A stretch of 46,823 nucleotides of DNA from G020350405 sp964513655. GTDB lineage: Bacteria > Planctomycetota > Phycisphaerae > Sedimentisphaerales > Anaerobacaceae. The notes under the pieces were generated by a model. That model ran no database searches. It was given only the letters and a program-made list of their open reading frames with translations, and was not told the DNA's origin. Each line of letters opens with the position of its first letter. Within the stretch, counting starts at the first letter, position 1. Positions 25,258-33,129 of this stretch are shown here, one piece after another. Both the position numbers and the translations under genes were made by a program. The stretch spans positions 1 through 46,823 of the forward strand of contig CAZENQ010000016.1 of NCBI GenBank assembly GCA_964513655.1, in the 5' to 3' direction.

Positions 25258-25336
25258 TACAAGCGGCGGGGGCGAGAAAGAGGTTGTCGAGCGGAGGGAT
25301 TAATGGGGATTATTGGCATATCGAGGGGGCCGGTGT

Positions 25337-25366
25337 CGCAAAATGATAAAAGATTTACGCAAAATG
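25337..25366 (+). promoter_or_regulatory. Regulon operator copy 4, upstream of the FWRG array
   Basis: CGCAAAATG at 25337-25345 and 25358-25366, starts 21 bp apart, preceded by GGTGT as in copy 1. After the second half-site it reads GTCTTTT instead of GCGTTTT. Confidence 0.85.
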
Positions 25367-25392
25367 GTCTTTTAGTTGTGTGGAGAAATGTG

Positions 25393-25398
25393 TATCAT
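25393..25398 (+). promoter_or_regulatory. -10 element of the FWRG-array promoter
   Basis: TATCAT 26 bp after the operator; the -35 position (25370-25375) reads TTTTAG. The leader of about 105 nt can form GAGC-TTTT-GCTC and ACAGG/CCTGT hairpins. Confidence 0.5.
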
Positions 25399-25509
25399 TT
25401 AGGGGGCAAGAGGTGAAGGAGCTTTTGCTCAGTGACGCCCACGGAGGGGCACAGGGTGAAATTTTCCTGTATATTGGTCAGGAGGAGGTGAGACTGGTGA
25501 GTCCATAGC

Positions 25510-27594
25510 GTGAATTTGCTCGGAAAGAAACTTATTATCCTGGGGGGTGTGACGCTGATACTGGCGACGCGGCCAATGGGCTGCTTTGCGGGTGGTAATG
25601 GGCCGGCGGCGTGGTGGAGGTTTGATGAGGGTAAGAAGGACGCTGTCATCGACAGCGTCAGCGGGACGCGGGACGAAATCGACGGCAATTTCAGATACGT
25701 AAGAGGGGTCAGGGGGAAGGCCATCAAGTTGGATGGTTTCACGAGCCGGGTTGTTCGTAAGGCGAGCGAGGCACCGCGGCTGGGGGATTCGTTTAGTGTA
25801 GAGGCGTGGGTCGCGCTGGGGGCGTATCCGTGGAACTGGTGCCCGATAGTGAGCCAAGGCGAGTACGGTGAGAGAGGATACTATTTCGGTATTGATTCGC
25901 AGGGGCGCTTCGGGCTGGGCGTGCAGGTTGGAGAGGAGTGGGTCGAGTGCAGGAGTGAGGTTCGGGAGGAGCTGAAGGGCAAGGTCGGGGCGAAGGTGGA
26001 TTTGGAATTGGGGAGGTGGTATCACGTTGCGGCTGTTTACGAGTCGGGCGAGGGTATGAGGATTTATAAGGACGGCAAAGAAGTGGGGAGGGTCTCGGCC
26101 GTGGGTAAGGTCAAGTTCGCGCCGGAGCTGGATATTCTGATAGGCAGGAACCGCAAGCCGATGGCGCCGACGCATCCGGTGCGGACGTGGGCGACGTATC
26201 CTTCGTGGTATTCCTTCGACGGGATTATGGACGAGATAAAGATTTACGACGGGGCACTGAGCGATAAGGAGATTGGAAAGGCGTATAAGGCCAGGCGGCC
26301 GAGGCATAAGCCGGAGTTCGCGGCGAGGTCGTTTCCAACTGCGCCTGAGAGGGGGCGGTTTGGGGCGTTTTATACGAGGCTGAAGTATTACGATGAATGG
26401 GACGCTCTGTGGCGGACGGGAGACCTTTCAGACATGGTGGTGGAGTTTGATGAGCTACCTATTAAAGTTATGTTCTGGCGAGGGTCACGATATTCACCAT
26501 GCTGGGTAACAGAGAACGGTAAGTGGATGGCGGACCAGAGCCGGGAGACGGGCGAGAACTGGGACGCTCCGCGGCCGCGTGAGGAGGTGCCGACGGGGTG
26601 CTGCGAGCATATGTCTGACGCACAGTGCAGGTTTTCTCACGTGCGGCTGATTGAGAGCAGCGATGCGAGGGTGGTGATTCACTGGCGGTATGCGCTGATT
26701 GATGTTTTGTATCGGCAGAGCGGTGTTGACCCGACGACGGGGTGGGGCTACTGGGGGGACGAGTACTATACGATTTATCCGGACGGCGTTGGGACACGCA
26801 ATCTGGTGCCGGGCACGGGGGGCTGGCAGGAGACGATATTTTTCAGTGCGCCGGGTACGAGGCCGGAGGACAACTGTGAACTGGAAGCTATTACGTTAGT
26901 TAATCTGAAAGGCGAGAGCCGCAGTTACTCATGGGAACACGGTTATCCGGAATTCGACCTTGCGAAGGCACTTATTCAAATGACGAATTTGAAGGCGAAG
27001 TACAGGCCGTTTATGATATTCAGGCCGGGGTCGGATATGGAGGTGTTTAACGTCGAGGTGAGGCCAGAGTATTCGCGTTTTCCGTGGTGGAACCACTGGC
27101 CTGTTGCGCAGGTCATCTCGGACGGCAGGCACGCACAGGCGGCGGACCGTATGGCGCATTCGTCGCTGGCGTGGGGCGGGCCGAGGGACAATGTCGCTAT
27201 ATACGGCATGACGAACAAACCGGCTGTTTCGCTGGTTTCGCTGGCCAAATCGTGGATATACCCGCCGGAACTGAAGGTCAGGGGCAACAGCTTTGTCAGT
27301 GAGGGGTATAACTTCAGGGAGCGGGCATATATTGTCAACCGTGAGAAAGGCGGGAGTAATCTTGAATGTAAACTTGTTGCTTCGGCGGAATCGCCGGTGG
27401 TTAATCCGGCGTTTGTGATTAAGAACTGGGGCAAGGGGGATGCCGTTTTGAAAATAGACGGCAAGAAAATCAAACGCGGGAAGAATTTCCGGTTTGGACA
27501 CAGACACAGGCTGGAGGGCAGTGACCTTATTGTATGGATGAGGAAGGAATCCGTAAAGCCGATGGAAGTTACAATCTCCAGGTCCGGCAAGTAG
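25510..27594 (+). CDS. FWRG-core family protein 1 (LamG + core), secreted
   Basis: 694 residues from a GTG start; the AGGAGG about 25 bp upstream is further than usual, and an in-frame TGA at 25498 limits the choice (TTG at 25516 is the alternative). Signal peptide ends near C-F-A-G (residue ~28). A LamG jelly-roll (~30-265) runs from A-A-W-W-R-F-D-E-G to I-M-D-E-I-K-I-Y-D-G-A-L-S. The FWRG core (~275-690) carries M-F-W-R-G, C-C-E-H-M-S-D-A-Q-C-R-F-S-H-V-R, V-V-I-H-W-R-Y, G-D-E-Y-Y-T-I-Y-P-D-G-V, N-H-W-P-V-A-Q and a C-terminal sandwich ending G-S-D-L-I-V-W-M. I do not recognise the core as a named family. Invariant Glu, His, Asp and Trp residues suggest an enzyme, but this is inference. First gene of the array and next to the regulated promoter. 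Confidence 0.85.
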   Translation: MNLLGKKLIILGGVTLILATRPMGCFAGGNGPAAWWRFDEGKKDAVIDSVSGTRDEIDGNFRYVRGVRGKAIKLDGFTSRVVRKASEAPRLGDSFSVEAWVALGAYPWNWCPIVSQGEYGERGYYFGIDSQGRFGLGVQVGEEWVECRSEVREELKGKVGAKVDLELGRWYHVAAVYESGEGMRIYKDGKEVGRVSAVGKVKFAPELDILIGRNRKPMAPTHPVRTWATYPSWYSFDGIMDEIKIYDGALSDKEIGKAYKARRPRHKPEFAARSFPTAPERGRFGAFYTRLKYYDEWDALWRTGDLSDMVVEFDELPIKVMFWRGSRYSPCWVTENGKWMADQSRETGENWDAPRPREEVPTGCCEHMSDAQCRFSHVRLIESSDARVVIHWRYALIDVLYRQSGVDPTTGWGYWGDEYYTIYPDGVGTRNLVPGTGGWQETIFFSAPGTRPEDNCELEAITLVNLKGESRSYSWEHGYPEFDLAKALIQMTNLKAKYRPFMIFRPGSDMEVFNVEVRPEYSRFPWWNHWPVAQVISDGRHAQAADRMAHSSLAWGGPRDNVAIYGMTNKPAVSLVSLAKSWIYPPELKVRGNSFVSEGYNFRERAYIVNREKGGSNLECKLVASAESPVVNPAFVIKNWGKGDAVLKIDGKKIKRGKNFRFGHRHRLEGSDLIVWMRKESVKPMEVTISRSGK

Positions 27595-27625
27595 TGTGAA
27601 AGGTCGTGTACGAAATAAAACAAAA

Positions 27626-30325
27626 ATGCACACGAAAATAAAGACACAGCTAAAAGTTGTTATTATTTGTATCGCGGTTCTGGTTGCATCGGATATGGCC
27701 CTTGCAGGTAAGTTCAGGGCCTACTACACAAAAATCGACTCCGGCGAGGCGTTTGAGAAGTATTCTCGAACGGGGCCGTACGCCGACATCGTTGTAGAGG
27801 CGGACAAGGGCAAGTTTGTCTTCTGGCGTGGCTCGAGTTATCTGCCCTACTGGGAGACGCAAAAAGGTAAGACATTTGTTGAAGAGGTTATACCGCGAAG
27901 CGGTGATGGACCTCGTCAACGGCCTGACATAGTCAACACGTATTCACGCATATTTCTGATCGAGAGCGCGCCGGAAAAGGCGGTTGTGTGGTGGCGATAT
28001 CTGCCGGAGTTCGGCGGGAAGAATCCGCACACAGGGGTAGATGCGACGAAGTTTGTTGATGAGTACTTTACAATCGCAGCGGACGGCAAAGTAACACGTA
28101 CCATCAGGCAGGGTACGGCAAAGATAGACGATTGGAGGGACCCTGCGAACAAGACCGTGCAGACGTTTCGCCTTACGGGCGACGGCATTATGGACAAGAA
28201 GACCCAGCGTCCGAGTTTGTCCGCCAAGGCCAAAGCCGTAAAAGGTACACCGGTTAAGACAAGGTCGGTGGGAAGTCCGGCCGCGTGGTGGAAGTTCGAC
28301 GAAGCAAAGGGCGATGTTGCGGTTGAAAGTGTCAGTGGCAAAAGGTGCACCATTGAGGGCCATAAGAGCCTATGGAAGAAAGGTGTGTCAGGAACATCGC
28401 TACAGTTTGACGGGTATAACAGCCTCATAATACTGCCGGCGTCCAAGGCGCCTAAGGTTTCTTCTGCCATAACGCTTGAGGGGTGGTTTGCGATAGGCGC
28501 ATATCCATGGAGCTGGGCACCTATTGTACAGCAGGCCGACGATGTTGCTGAAGAATTAGAGGACAAGACACAAGCCCAGAAAGAATGGGTGGAATGGAAT
28601 ACGACTCTTAAGAAGGAAGACGATGTTGGTTACTTTTTGGGCATTGATGGTTATGGGCATCCCGGTTTGAAGGTCAAGGTTGGTGATAGGTGGGAAGAGC
28701 TAGTCTCGGATACGGTTCTGGAGCGGAAGCGTTGGTATCATATCGCAGGTACTTATGACAAAGCTACAGGGAAGATGGTTATTTATATAAATGGAAAAGT
28801 AAGTGTTGAGAAGGAAGTTGCAAAGGGTGATATCGTACAATCCGGCGAGGATGTAAGAATCGGCAAGGGCAAACCAAGGAGACCTATCAGGCCTATCTGG
28901 ACGAGCACTTATGTTGATTCTTATTCGTTTGATGGTTTGATAGATGAGGTCAAGATATATGATACGGCGCTGAGTGCCGCCCAGATAGCTCAATCGTATA
29001 AGAATTTCAAGCCAGCCGAAAGCCTTGCTGAGATGGATAAGCGGGTACTTCCCGCAGGAAAAGGAACGGGCGAATTCGGCGCATATTACACCCATTTGAA
29101 ATTCTACGAGACATGGGACAATCTGTGGCGTTTCAGCGGTCATCCCGATGTTGTGGTGGAATTTGACAAACAGCCGGGCAAATTCGTATTTTGGCGCGGT
29201 GTCGGCTACATTCCGATGTTGGTTAATGAGAAGGGTCACTGGTATACAAATGAGTTCAATGAGACATGGAGCAAGAGCGGGGGCAAGGGCTGTCAGGAGC
29301 CGATGTCTGATAAGGAGTCTTATCACAACCATGCCAAGATTATTGAGAACACGCCTGCGCGTGCTGTGATTCAATGGCGTTTTCCACTTGTTGATGTTCT
29401 TCATGTGATAGCCAACTATAATGAGGATACCGGATGGGGCGACTGGTCAGACTGGTACTACTACATTTACCCTGATGGTGCGGCGGTTAAGACGATGCAC
29501 TTATGGACGAACGGGGAGAGGAACCATGAATGGCACGAGACTATAGTGGTAATGGGCCCGGACTTTCACCCGGAAGAGGTTCTCGAGACTGAAGCGACTT
29601 TAATGCTATCGGATTTTGACGGCAAGGTAGACAGCTATGGCTGGACAGACGGTCCGCCTGAAGAAGTCGATTACGGCGATAAGAAGATTCACGTAGTAAA
29701 TTTCAAAGCATCATATGATGCTTTTACGATTGGAGATTTTCAAGGGGGAGGTCAATTTGCCGATTATGGTTCTGACTACTCTGTTTTTCCGACGTGGAAT
29801 CACTGGCCTGTGGGACAGATGCCATCTGACGGGCGATATGCAATTTACCCGGACAGAACATCTCACTGTGCGACGAATCGTGTTTATCTGCGAACATACA
29901 AGGAAGACTTTGGTGACAGGCCTTTTGAAGAGAGGCTATTGATGGAGGGTGTGTCGAACAAATCCGCCGAAGAACTGATGCCGTTGGCCAAGTCGTGGTT
30001 GAATCCTGCAGCGATTAAAATAAAAGGAGGCTGTAAGAGCGCATCGTATGACCGCGGACAGCGGGCGTATGTTATGGAAGGGGACGGCTCAAAGATTGAG
30101 GTGGTTATCAAGGCAAGCAAGGATTCACCGATTTTTAATCCAACTTTTGTGATTAGCAAGTGGGACTATAAGGGGACAAGTTTAACAATAAACGGCGAGA
30201 AAGTTGAGGATGGCAAAGATTTGCGTGTGGGGCATCCAAAGACGGTTGTAGATAAGGATTTAGTTGTATGGGTCAGGTATGAATCAGAGAGTGACACGGA
30301 GTTTGTGTTCGAGGCAAAAGGATAA
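27626..30325 (+). CDS. FWRG-core family protein 2 (half-core + LamG + core), secreted
   Basis: 899 residues from ATG 27626; the frame is open to a GTG at 27596, two bases after the previous stop, so the start may be 10 codons earlier. Signal peptide ends A-L-A before G-K-F-R. Residues ~15-190 are a second, truncated copy of the core's first half (F-R-A-Y-Y-T-K-I, F-V-F-W-R-G-S-S-Y-L-P-Y-W, V-V-W-W-R-Y). A LamG domain (~215-445) with an extra ~20-residue charged loop after Q-Q-A-D-D-V follows, then the full core (~455-897) with F-V-F-W-R-G-V-G-Y, N-E-F-N-E-T-W, C-Q-E-P-M-S-D-K and N-H-W-P-V-G-Q. The extreme C-terminus is divergent (W-V-R-Y-E-S-E-S-D-T), unlike all its paralogues. It is a recent tandem duplicate of the next gene, with 136 identical bases in the half-core. 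Confidence 0.85.
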   Translation: MHTKIKTQLKVVIICIAVLVASDMALAGKFRAYYTKIDSGEAFEKYSRTGPYADIVVEADKGKFVFWRGSSYLPYWETQKGKTFVEEVIPRSGDGPRQRPDIVNTYSRIFLIESAPEKAVVWWRYLPEFGGKNPHTGVDATKFVDEYFTIAADGKVTRTIRQGTAKIDDWRDPANKTVQTFRLTGDGIMDKKTQRPSLSAKAKAVKGTPVKTRSVGSPAAWWKFDEAKGDVAVESVSGKRCTIEGHKSLWKKGVSGTSLQFDGYNSLIILPASKAPKVSSAITLEGWFAIGAYPWSWAPIVQQADDVAEELEDKTQAQKEWVEWNTTLKKEDDVGYFLGIDGYGHPGLKVKVGDRWEELVSDTVLERKRWYHIAGTYDKATGKMVIYINGKVSVEKEVAKGDIVQSGEDVRIGKGKPRRPIRPIWTSTYVDSYSFDGLIDEVKIYDTALSAAQIAQSYKNFKPAESLAEMDKRVLPAGKGTGEFGAYYTHLKFYETWDNLWRFSGHPDVVVEFDKQPGKFVFWRGVGYIPMLVNEKGHWYTNEFNETWSKSGGKGCQEPMSDKESYHNHAKIIENTPARAVIQWRFPLVDVLHVIANYNEDTGWGDWSDWYYYIYPDGAAVKTMHLWTNGERNHEWHETIVVMGPDFHPEEVLETEATLMLSDFDGKVDSYGWTDGPPEEVDYGDKKIHVVNFKASYDAFTIGDFQGGGQFADYGSDYSVFPTWNHWPVGQMPSDGRYAIYPDRTSHCATNRVYLRTYKEDFGDRPFEERLLMEGVSNKSAEELMPLAKSWLNPAAIKIKGGCKSASYDRGQRAYVMEGDGSKIEVVIKASKDSPIFNPTFVISKWDYKGTSLTINGEKVEDGKDLRVGHPKTVVDKDLVVWVRYESESDTEFVFEAKG

Positions 30326-30358
30326 AGAATTCAAGCTTAATTTGAAAGAGTCAAGAAA

Positions 30359-33088
30359 ATGAAGGTATGGTTGAAAGTTGCTGTTATTTGTATCGTAGTT
30401 CTGGTTGCATCGGATATGGCCCTTGCAGGCAAGTTCAGGGCCTACTACACAAAAATCGACTCCGGTGAGGCGTTTGAGAAGTATTCTCGAACAGGGCCTT
30501 ATGCGGACATCGTTGTTGAACTGGGAGAGGGCAAGTTTGTCTTCTGGCGAGGCTCGAGCTATCTGCCCTACTGGGAGACGCAAAAAGGTAAGACATTTAT
30601 TGAAGAGGTAATCCCGCGAAGTGGTGATGGTCCCCGTCAACGGCCTGATATAGTCAACACGTATTCACGTATATTTTTAATCGAGAGCACTCCGGAAAAG
30701 GCGGTTGTGTGGTGGCGATATCTGCCGGAGTTCGGCGGGAAGAATCCGCACACAGGGGTAGATGCGACGAAGTTTGTTGATGAGTACTTTACAATCGCAG
30801 CGGACGGCAAAGTAACACGTACCATCAAGCAGGGTACGGCAAAGATAGACGATTGGAGGGACCCCGCCAATAAGACGGTGCAGACGTTTCGCCTCACAGG
30901 AGACGGCATTGTGGACAAGAAAACGCAGCGTCCGAGCTTGTCCGCCAAGGCCAAAGCCGCAAGAGGTGCACCGGTGAAGACAAAGTCAGTGGGAAGTCCC
31001 GCCGCCTGGTGGAAGTTCGACAAAGCAAAGGGCGATGCTGCAGTTGAAAGTGTCAGTGGCGAAAAGTGCACCATTGAGGGGCATAAGAGCCTATGGAAAA
31101 AAGGCGTGTCAGGGACAGCTCTGCAGTTTGACGGGTACAACAGCCTTATAACACTGGCGGCGTCCAAGGCGCCTAAGGTTTCTTCTGCTATAACGCTTGA
31201 GGGATGGGTGGCCATCGGCGCCTATCCGTGGAGCTGGGCACCGATTGTACAGCAGGCCGACGATGTGCCCGAGGTGTTAGAGAAAATGACCGGCCCGAGG
31301 GCGTGGCTGACCGGAGAGGATGAACGGGAAGAGATGGAGGAGCCTTCGGATGATTTTAAGTTTGTACTGAAAAAAGAAGATGATGTCGGATACTTTTTGG
31401 GTATCGACGGGCTCGGCTATCCCGGTTTGAAAATCAAAGTGGGTGAGAAGTGGGAGGAACTGGTATCGGATGAGCATCTGGAACGAAGGCGGTGGTATCA
31501 GGTTACAGGCACCTATGATAAAGAAACCGGTAAGATGAACCTTTATGTAGACGGGAAACTCAGCGGCGAGAAAACCATTGCTAAAGCCGATATTGTTATG
31601 TCCGGCAAGGATGTCAGGATAGGCAAGGGCAAACCCCGGCGGCCTACAAAGCCGGTACGGGCCAATACGTTTATCGATTCTTATTCGTTTGACGGCTTGA
31701 TAGATGAGGTCAAGATATATGATACGGCGCTGAGTGCCGCCCAGATAACTCAATCGTATAAGAATTTCAAGCCAGCCGAAAGCCTTGCTGAGATGGACAA
31801 GCGCGTGCTTCCCGCAGGAAAAGGAACGGGCCAATTCGGTGCGTATTATACACATTTGAAATTCTATGAGACGTGGGACAATCTGTGGCGTTTCAGCGAG
31901 CATCCCGACGTTGTGGTGGAGTTCGAGGAACTGCCGAGCAAGTTTGTGTTCTGGCGGGGAGTCGGATATATCCCGATGATGGTCAACGAAAAGGGGCAGT
32001 GGTACAGCAACGAGTTTAACGAGACGTGGAACAGGAGCGGCGGCCAGGGTTGCCAGGAGCCGATGTCGGACAAGGAATCGTATACCAACCATGTAAGGAT
32101 AATAGAAAACACTGAGGCGCGAGTTGTTGTGCATTGGCGTTATCCGCTTGTGGACGTGCTTCATGTGATAGCGAACTACCACGAGGACACGGGCTGGGGG
32201 GACTGGTCCGACTGGTACTACTATATATATCCTGATGGTGTTGCAGTCAAGACGATGCATTTGTGGACGGATGGTGAGCGGGACCATGAATGGCAGGAAG
32301 GGATGGCGATTCTCGGGCCGGACCAGCATCCCGAGCAGGTCCTGGAGACGAAGCCGTCGTTGATACTTGCAGACATTAAAGGCAACGTGGAGAGGTATAA
32401 CTGGGTTGATGGTCCTCCTGATGATGTTGATTACGATAACAAGAAGATTCACATCGTCAACTACAAGGCAGAGTATGACCCATACACGATTGGTGACTTT
32501 AGAGGCGGGAACGTATACGGCGGTGAGGTCACGGATTATGCAGTATTCCCGTCGTGGAACCACTGGCCGGTGGGCCAGATGCCTTCGGACGGCCGATACG
32601 CGAGCTTTCCGGATAGAACCAGTCACAGCTCGCTGACACATGTCTGGGTGCCAACGTATAAGGAGAAGTTTGGCAACAGGCCTTATGAGGAGAAAATCAT
32701 GATGGAGGGGATGTCCAACAAGTCGCCTGAAGAATTGGTGCCGCTGGCGAAGTCCTGGTTGAATCCTGCCAAGCTTAAGGTCGAGTCAGGCTGCCGCAGC
32801 GATGGCTATGACCGCTCACAACGGGCCTATGTGTTGGCGGATACGGGTGCGGAGATATCGGTGGTAGTGAAGGCAAGTAAGAGAACACCGATGATTAACC
32901 CTGCCTTTGTGATTAAGAACTGGGGCGAGGCGGATGCTGTTTTGAAAATAGACGGCAAGAAAATCAAACGCGGTAAAAGTTTCCGATACGGTCATCGAAA
33001 CACGCTCGAAGGCAGCGATTTGATTGTCTGGATTAAGAAAGAATCGATGAAGCCAGTTCAGGTTTCGTTTTTGTCCAAGGTAAGATAG
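30359..33088 (+). CDS. FWRG-core family protein 3 (half-core + LamG + core), secreted
   Basis: 909 residues, with the same unusual order as its upstream neighbour: signal peptide (to about residue 23), truncated core copy (~24-200), LamG (~220-455), full core (~465-905). The LamG loop after Q-Q-A-D-D-V is enlarged by ~30 acidic residues (T-G-E-D-E-R-E-E-M-E-E-P-S-D-D) before D-D-V-G-Y-F-L-G-I-D-G. The core keeps F-V-F-W-R-G, N-E-F-N-E-T-W, C-Q-E-P-M-S-D-K-E-S-Y and V-V-V-H-W-R-Y. While the 5' half is nearly identical to gene 2, the last ~60 codons match gene 1 (K-I-D-G-K-K-I-K-R-G-K encoded by an identical 35-base run), indicating gene conversion. There is no strong ribosome site (GAAAGAG upstream); the gap is 33 bp, so it is probably co-transcribed. 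Confidence 0.85.
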   Translation: MKVWLKVAVICIVVLVASDMALAGKFRAYYTKIDSGEAFEKYSRTGPYADIVVELGEGKFVFWRGSSYLPYWETQKGKTFIEEVIPRSGDGPRQRPDIVNTYSRIFLIESTPEKAVVWWRYLPEFGGKNPHTGVDATKFVDEYFTIAADGKVTRTIKQGTAKIDDWRDPANKTVQTFRLTGDGIVDKKTQRPSLSAKAKAARGAPVKTKSVGSPAAWWKFDKAKGDAAVESVSGEKCTIEGHKSLWKKGVSGTALQFDGYNSLITLAASKAPKVSSAITLEGWVAIGAYPWSWAPIVQQADDVPEVLEKMTGPRAWLTGEDEREEMEEPSDDFKFVLKKEDDVGYFLGIDGLGYPGLKIKVGEKWEELVSDEHLERRRWYQVTGTYDKETGKMNLYVDGKLSGEKTIAKADIVMSGKDVRIGKGKPRRPTKPVRANTFIDSYSFDGLIDEVKIYDTALSAAQITQSYKNFKPAESLAEMDKRVLPAGKGTGQFGAYYTHLKFYETWDNLWRFSEHPDVVVEFEELPSKFVFWRGVGYIPMMVNEKGQWYSNEFNETWNRSGGQGCQEPMSDKESYTNHVRIIENTEARVVVHWRYPLVDVLHVIANYHEDTGWGDWSDWYYYIYPDGVAVKTMHLWTDGERDHEWQEGMAILGPDQHPEQVLETKPSLILADIKGNVERYNWVDGPPDDVDYDNKKIHIVNYKAEYDPYTIGDFRGGNVYGGEVTDYAVFPSWNHWPVGQMPSDGRYASFPDRTSHSSLTHVWVPTYKEKFGNRPYEEKIMMEGMSNKSPEELVPLAKSWLNPAKLKVESGCRSDGYDRSQRAYVLADTGAEISVVVKASKRTPMINPAFVIKNWGEADAVLKIDGKKIKRGKSFRYGHRNTLEGSDLIVWIKKESMKPVQVSFLSKVR

Positions 33089-33129
33089 TTTAGCATTCGT
33101 CAGCAAAGTAATTTAGACACAGGAGTCTT

